64,000 nucleotides of DNA from Dactylonectria macrodidyma (taxonomy: Eukaryota > Ascomycota > Sordariomycetes > Hypocreales > Nectriaceae): assembly GCA_020744425.1 (NCBI GenBank), contig JAGMUV010000016.1:248001-312000 (forward strand), in the 5' to 3' direction. This document shows, one piece after another, positions 62,246-64,000 of the stretch. A model generated the notes under the pieces. It was not told the DNA's origin. It made no database searches and saw nothing but the letters and a program-made list of their open reading frames with translations. Numbering within the stretch: position 1 is the stretch's first letter; the number at the start of each line of letters is the position of its first letter. Both the position numbers and the translations under genes were made by a program.

Positions 62246-64000
62246 CAAGGCTCGAAACCACTACATCCACTCCACTTTTGGACCAAGTAGAGTGGATGGA
62301 CCATTTTTAGGCAATTACAAAGTGGATGTAGCACACTTTCGACCGGAGTGGAATGGATGTACACGTGGATTTATAAGTGGATTTTTGTAAGTGGACTTTT
62401 GAGGCTATTCACAACCTCGTCGACGCCTATTCAGCCTCACTTTCAGAGGTTGACACTAACTCTTCAGCCTCTTGCTGCTGTGATGAATCGTCAACCTCGC
62501 TGGCGCTGTCCTCGCCCTCGAATAGCCATTTTGACTCAGCAAGAGCCAGCTCGTCGTCGCTTAGAGTCCCACAGCCGGCATCCAGCTTACTTTCGAGGTG
62601 TGACTTAAGCAATGGATCCAGGTCCTTGATAAGGCCAGCACGGTACCAAGAGCGTAAGACCTGACAAATGGCGATAATCTCAGCATCTAGGTTCGTACGC
62701 AACCCCGAGACCATCTTGCCAGCAGCTGAAAATAACCTCTCACACTCGGCTGACATCGGCTGGATCGTCAGGAAGTCCAAGGCCATCCTGGATAACCGAG
62801 GATATCTGCCTTGCTTAGTGATCCAGTAACCAATTGGATCACGAACGTTGCCGTCGCTGTCGTCACGATCCGTCTGCCACGCTTGGTACTCGTCACCCAC
62901 AATAGCTGCTGCGTAGGCTGGTATTGAGCTTGGCAGACGACTGTTCTTCTCGAAGGGATTGAAAAATCGAGGTCTTTTTGCTGGTGGCTCGTCGTCGCCT
63001 CTGCTGCTGCTGGTTCTAACCTCGAGACGAGCGTAATCGGACAGCCAGACGTCGGCAACCATCTCTTTTGCCTTTTCAACCCAGCTAGGCTTATGAGCCC
63101 ACGTTTCATCAAACCAGTCCCAACGATAAGCTGGATGGAGCGCCATAGCCGTATAGTAGATGGGCGTCTCGTCCAGCCGCCGATAATATTCATCCAGCTT
63201 ATCCCAAGCAAGGTTGATTCCGATGCGGAAGTGCTCTGGATCAGGAAAATCAGCAGCAAGCTGGTTATATTCTTCCAGTGTGTTAAGCAGCAACTCATAG
63301 CCAAGCACCACGTCCCAGATATTGCCATAGGAGCCAGTCCAGCCTTGCTTACGCCTGCGGATGTGTCCATCACCCTCAAGCGTCTTTACCACGGTCTCAA
63401 AAACAGTCAGAATAGCCTCCAAATGGTAAAGAACCTCCCAGTCTTTGTCCGTTAGCTGATTCTCGTCTCGGAGGATGCGTGGTTTTTTCGCCAACTTGGC
63501 TTGTGTCACTTGGCCAGTCTTTTTAGACTGATTTTCGTCCTCCCATTGCGCCTTATACTTGATCAGTAGGAGTTCGATAGAGGTTTTCAACCGTAGAGCC
63601 CTGCGGATCATGTAGAGTTGTGACAGCCAACGCGTGTCGTTGTCGATAATTAGCTTGAGTGGTTTCTTCGATCGGAGTTTAAGGGTGGTGGCGCGATTAA
63701 TTTCGTCCTGTTAGATATACCGAGTTAATATGAGACGAATAGGATTTAGTTAAACCGCTTACCCTCTGGACCTCCTTGAACAAGTAAATCAGCCGGTGGC
63801 TAATACGCACATCAACTACGATATTGTGTAACTTGCCAACTGGTCCTTTTTTGCGCCATTGAGCGTATTCAGTATCAGATAACGCTTCTGCGCCTGACAA
63901 TTGCTTCTCGAACGCGTCGGCGTTTTTGCCAAATAAGATCGCCTTGGCTGACAAGTTAATTGTGTGGCCAATACAGCGTCCTCGGCGCAGTCGGCCATCG
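62246..64000 (-). mobile_element. hAT-family DNA transposon E, 3' part, runs off the right edge
   Basis: The left end CAAGGCTCGAAACCACTACA starts at 62246, followed by GTGGAT/ATCCAC subterminal units up to ~62400. It holds the 3' part of a transposase. Whether the far end and a target duplication (GCAAGCAC expected) exist lies outside the window. Confidence 0.7.
62427..64000 (-). CDS. hAT transposase, C-terminal part, 5' end outside window
   Basis: The minus-strand coding enters from the right edge with HTINLSAKAILFGKNADAFE and GPVGKLHNIVVDVRISHRLI. A ~55-nt intron near 63763-63709 (GTAAGC..CTAACAG) precedes the last exon, with LIIDNDTRWLSQLYMIRRAL and the dimerisation domain DFLTIQPMSAECERLFSAAG. 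It ends in an acidic tail and the stop at 62427. No defect in the visible part, ~475 residues. Confidence 0.88.

Noticed and set aside
1..64000. Starship giant element
   Set aside because: The window has accessory gene content and many TEs, but I found no DUF3435 tyrosine-recombinase captain and no boundary signature; it could lie outside.
1..64000. Strong genome-wide RIP
   Set aside because: Several transposases (16311, 19220, 35625, 43458, 52022) are fully open and not AT-shifted, which argues against heavy RIP; only isolated transitions are seen.

Overview
The window comes from a filamentous ascomycete (Pezizomycotina). The evidence is short introns of about 46-80 nt with GT-AG or occasional GC-AG ends, several Zn2Cys6 transcription factors, a fungal rhodopsin/PTH11-like membrane protein, a NACHT-type NLR fragment and a typically fungal set of transposons (Tad-like LINE, Helitron, pogo/Fot, hAT). 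I cannot name the genus. Roughly half of the window is transposon-derived, and many insertions are nested, so this looks like an accessory or TE-rich compartment rather than a core syntenic block.

Layout. 0-6.6 kb: the 3' part of a Helitron with its Rep/helicase gene, then a pogo-like transposase gene broken by one stop. 7.3-10.4 kb: a NirA-like Zn2Cys6 regulator with one internal TGA, convergent with a small bZIP gene that has lost its basic region. 12.4-16 kb: a graveyard holding two LINE pieces in permuted order, a NACHT NLR fragment and a second, truncated Helitron end. 16.1-21.6 kb: an intact hAT transposon, an intact two-intron pogo transposon and shared short repeats. 21.8-34.6 kb: the most coherent host block, with a decayed P450 (+) and then four genes all on the minus strand: a Zn2Cys6 regulator, a carotenoid/stilbene-cleaving oxygenase of the CAO-1 type, an MFS transporter and a damaged FAD-linked oxidase. 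This looks like a small catabolic or secondary-metabolism cluster that is partly decayed. 35.5-37.4 kb: an intact pogo/Fot element. 38.2 kb: a solo LTR with target duplication. 38.5-41.0 kb: a third Zn2Cys6 regulator. 43.4-45.4 kb: a second copy of the two-intron pogo transposase. 46.8-48.0 kb: the rhodopsin/PTH11-like gene. 48.4-54.5 kb: a LINE tail, a broken hAT, a pogo 5' fragment and an intact hAT carrying a nested non-autonomous hAT. 55.0-56.9 kb: an unrecognised host gene split by a 503-bp MITE. 57.4-58.9 kb: an intact FAD-linked oxidase with a GC-AG intron. 60.4-64 kb: a dienelactone-hydrolase fragment, then three hAT 5' or 3' ends stacked inside one another, running off the right edge.

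The best biological lead is the regulator / CAO-type oxygenase / MFS / FAD-oxidase row next to a P450. The best genome-dynamics leads are four insertions with exact target duplications (three hAT-type MITEs with 8 bp, one LTR with 5 bp), one of which splits a gene whose two halves rejoin in frame, and a bZIP gene whose DNA-contacting segment is precisely absent. No PKS, NRPS, Starship captain (DUF3435), rRNA or CRISPR array was recognised. All functional calls come from reading motifs by eye; no database search was run.
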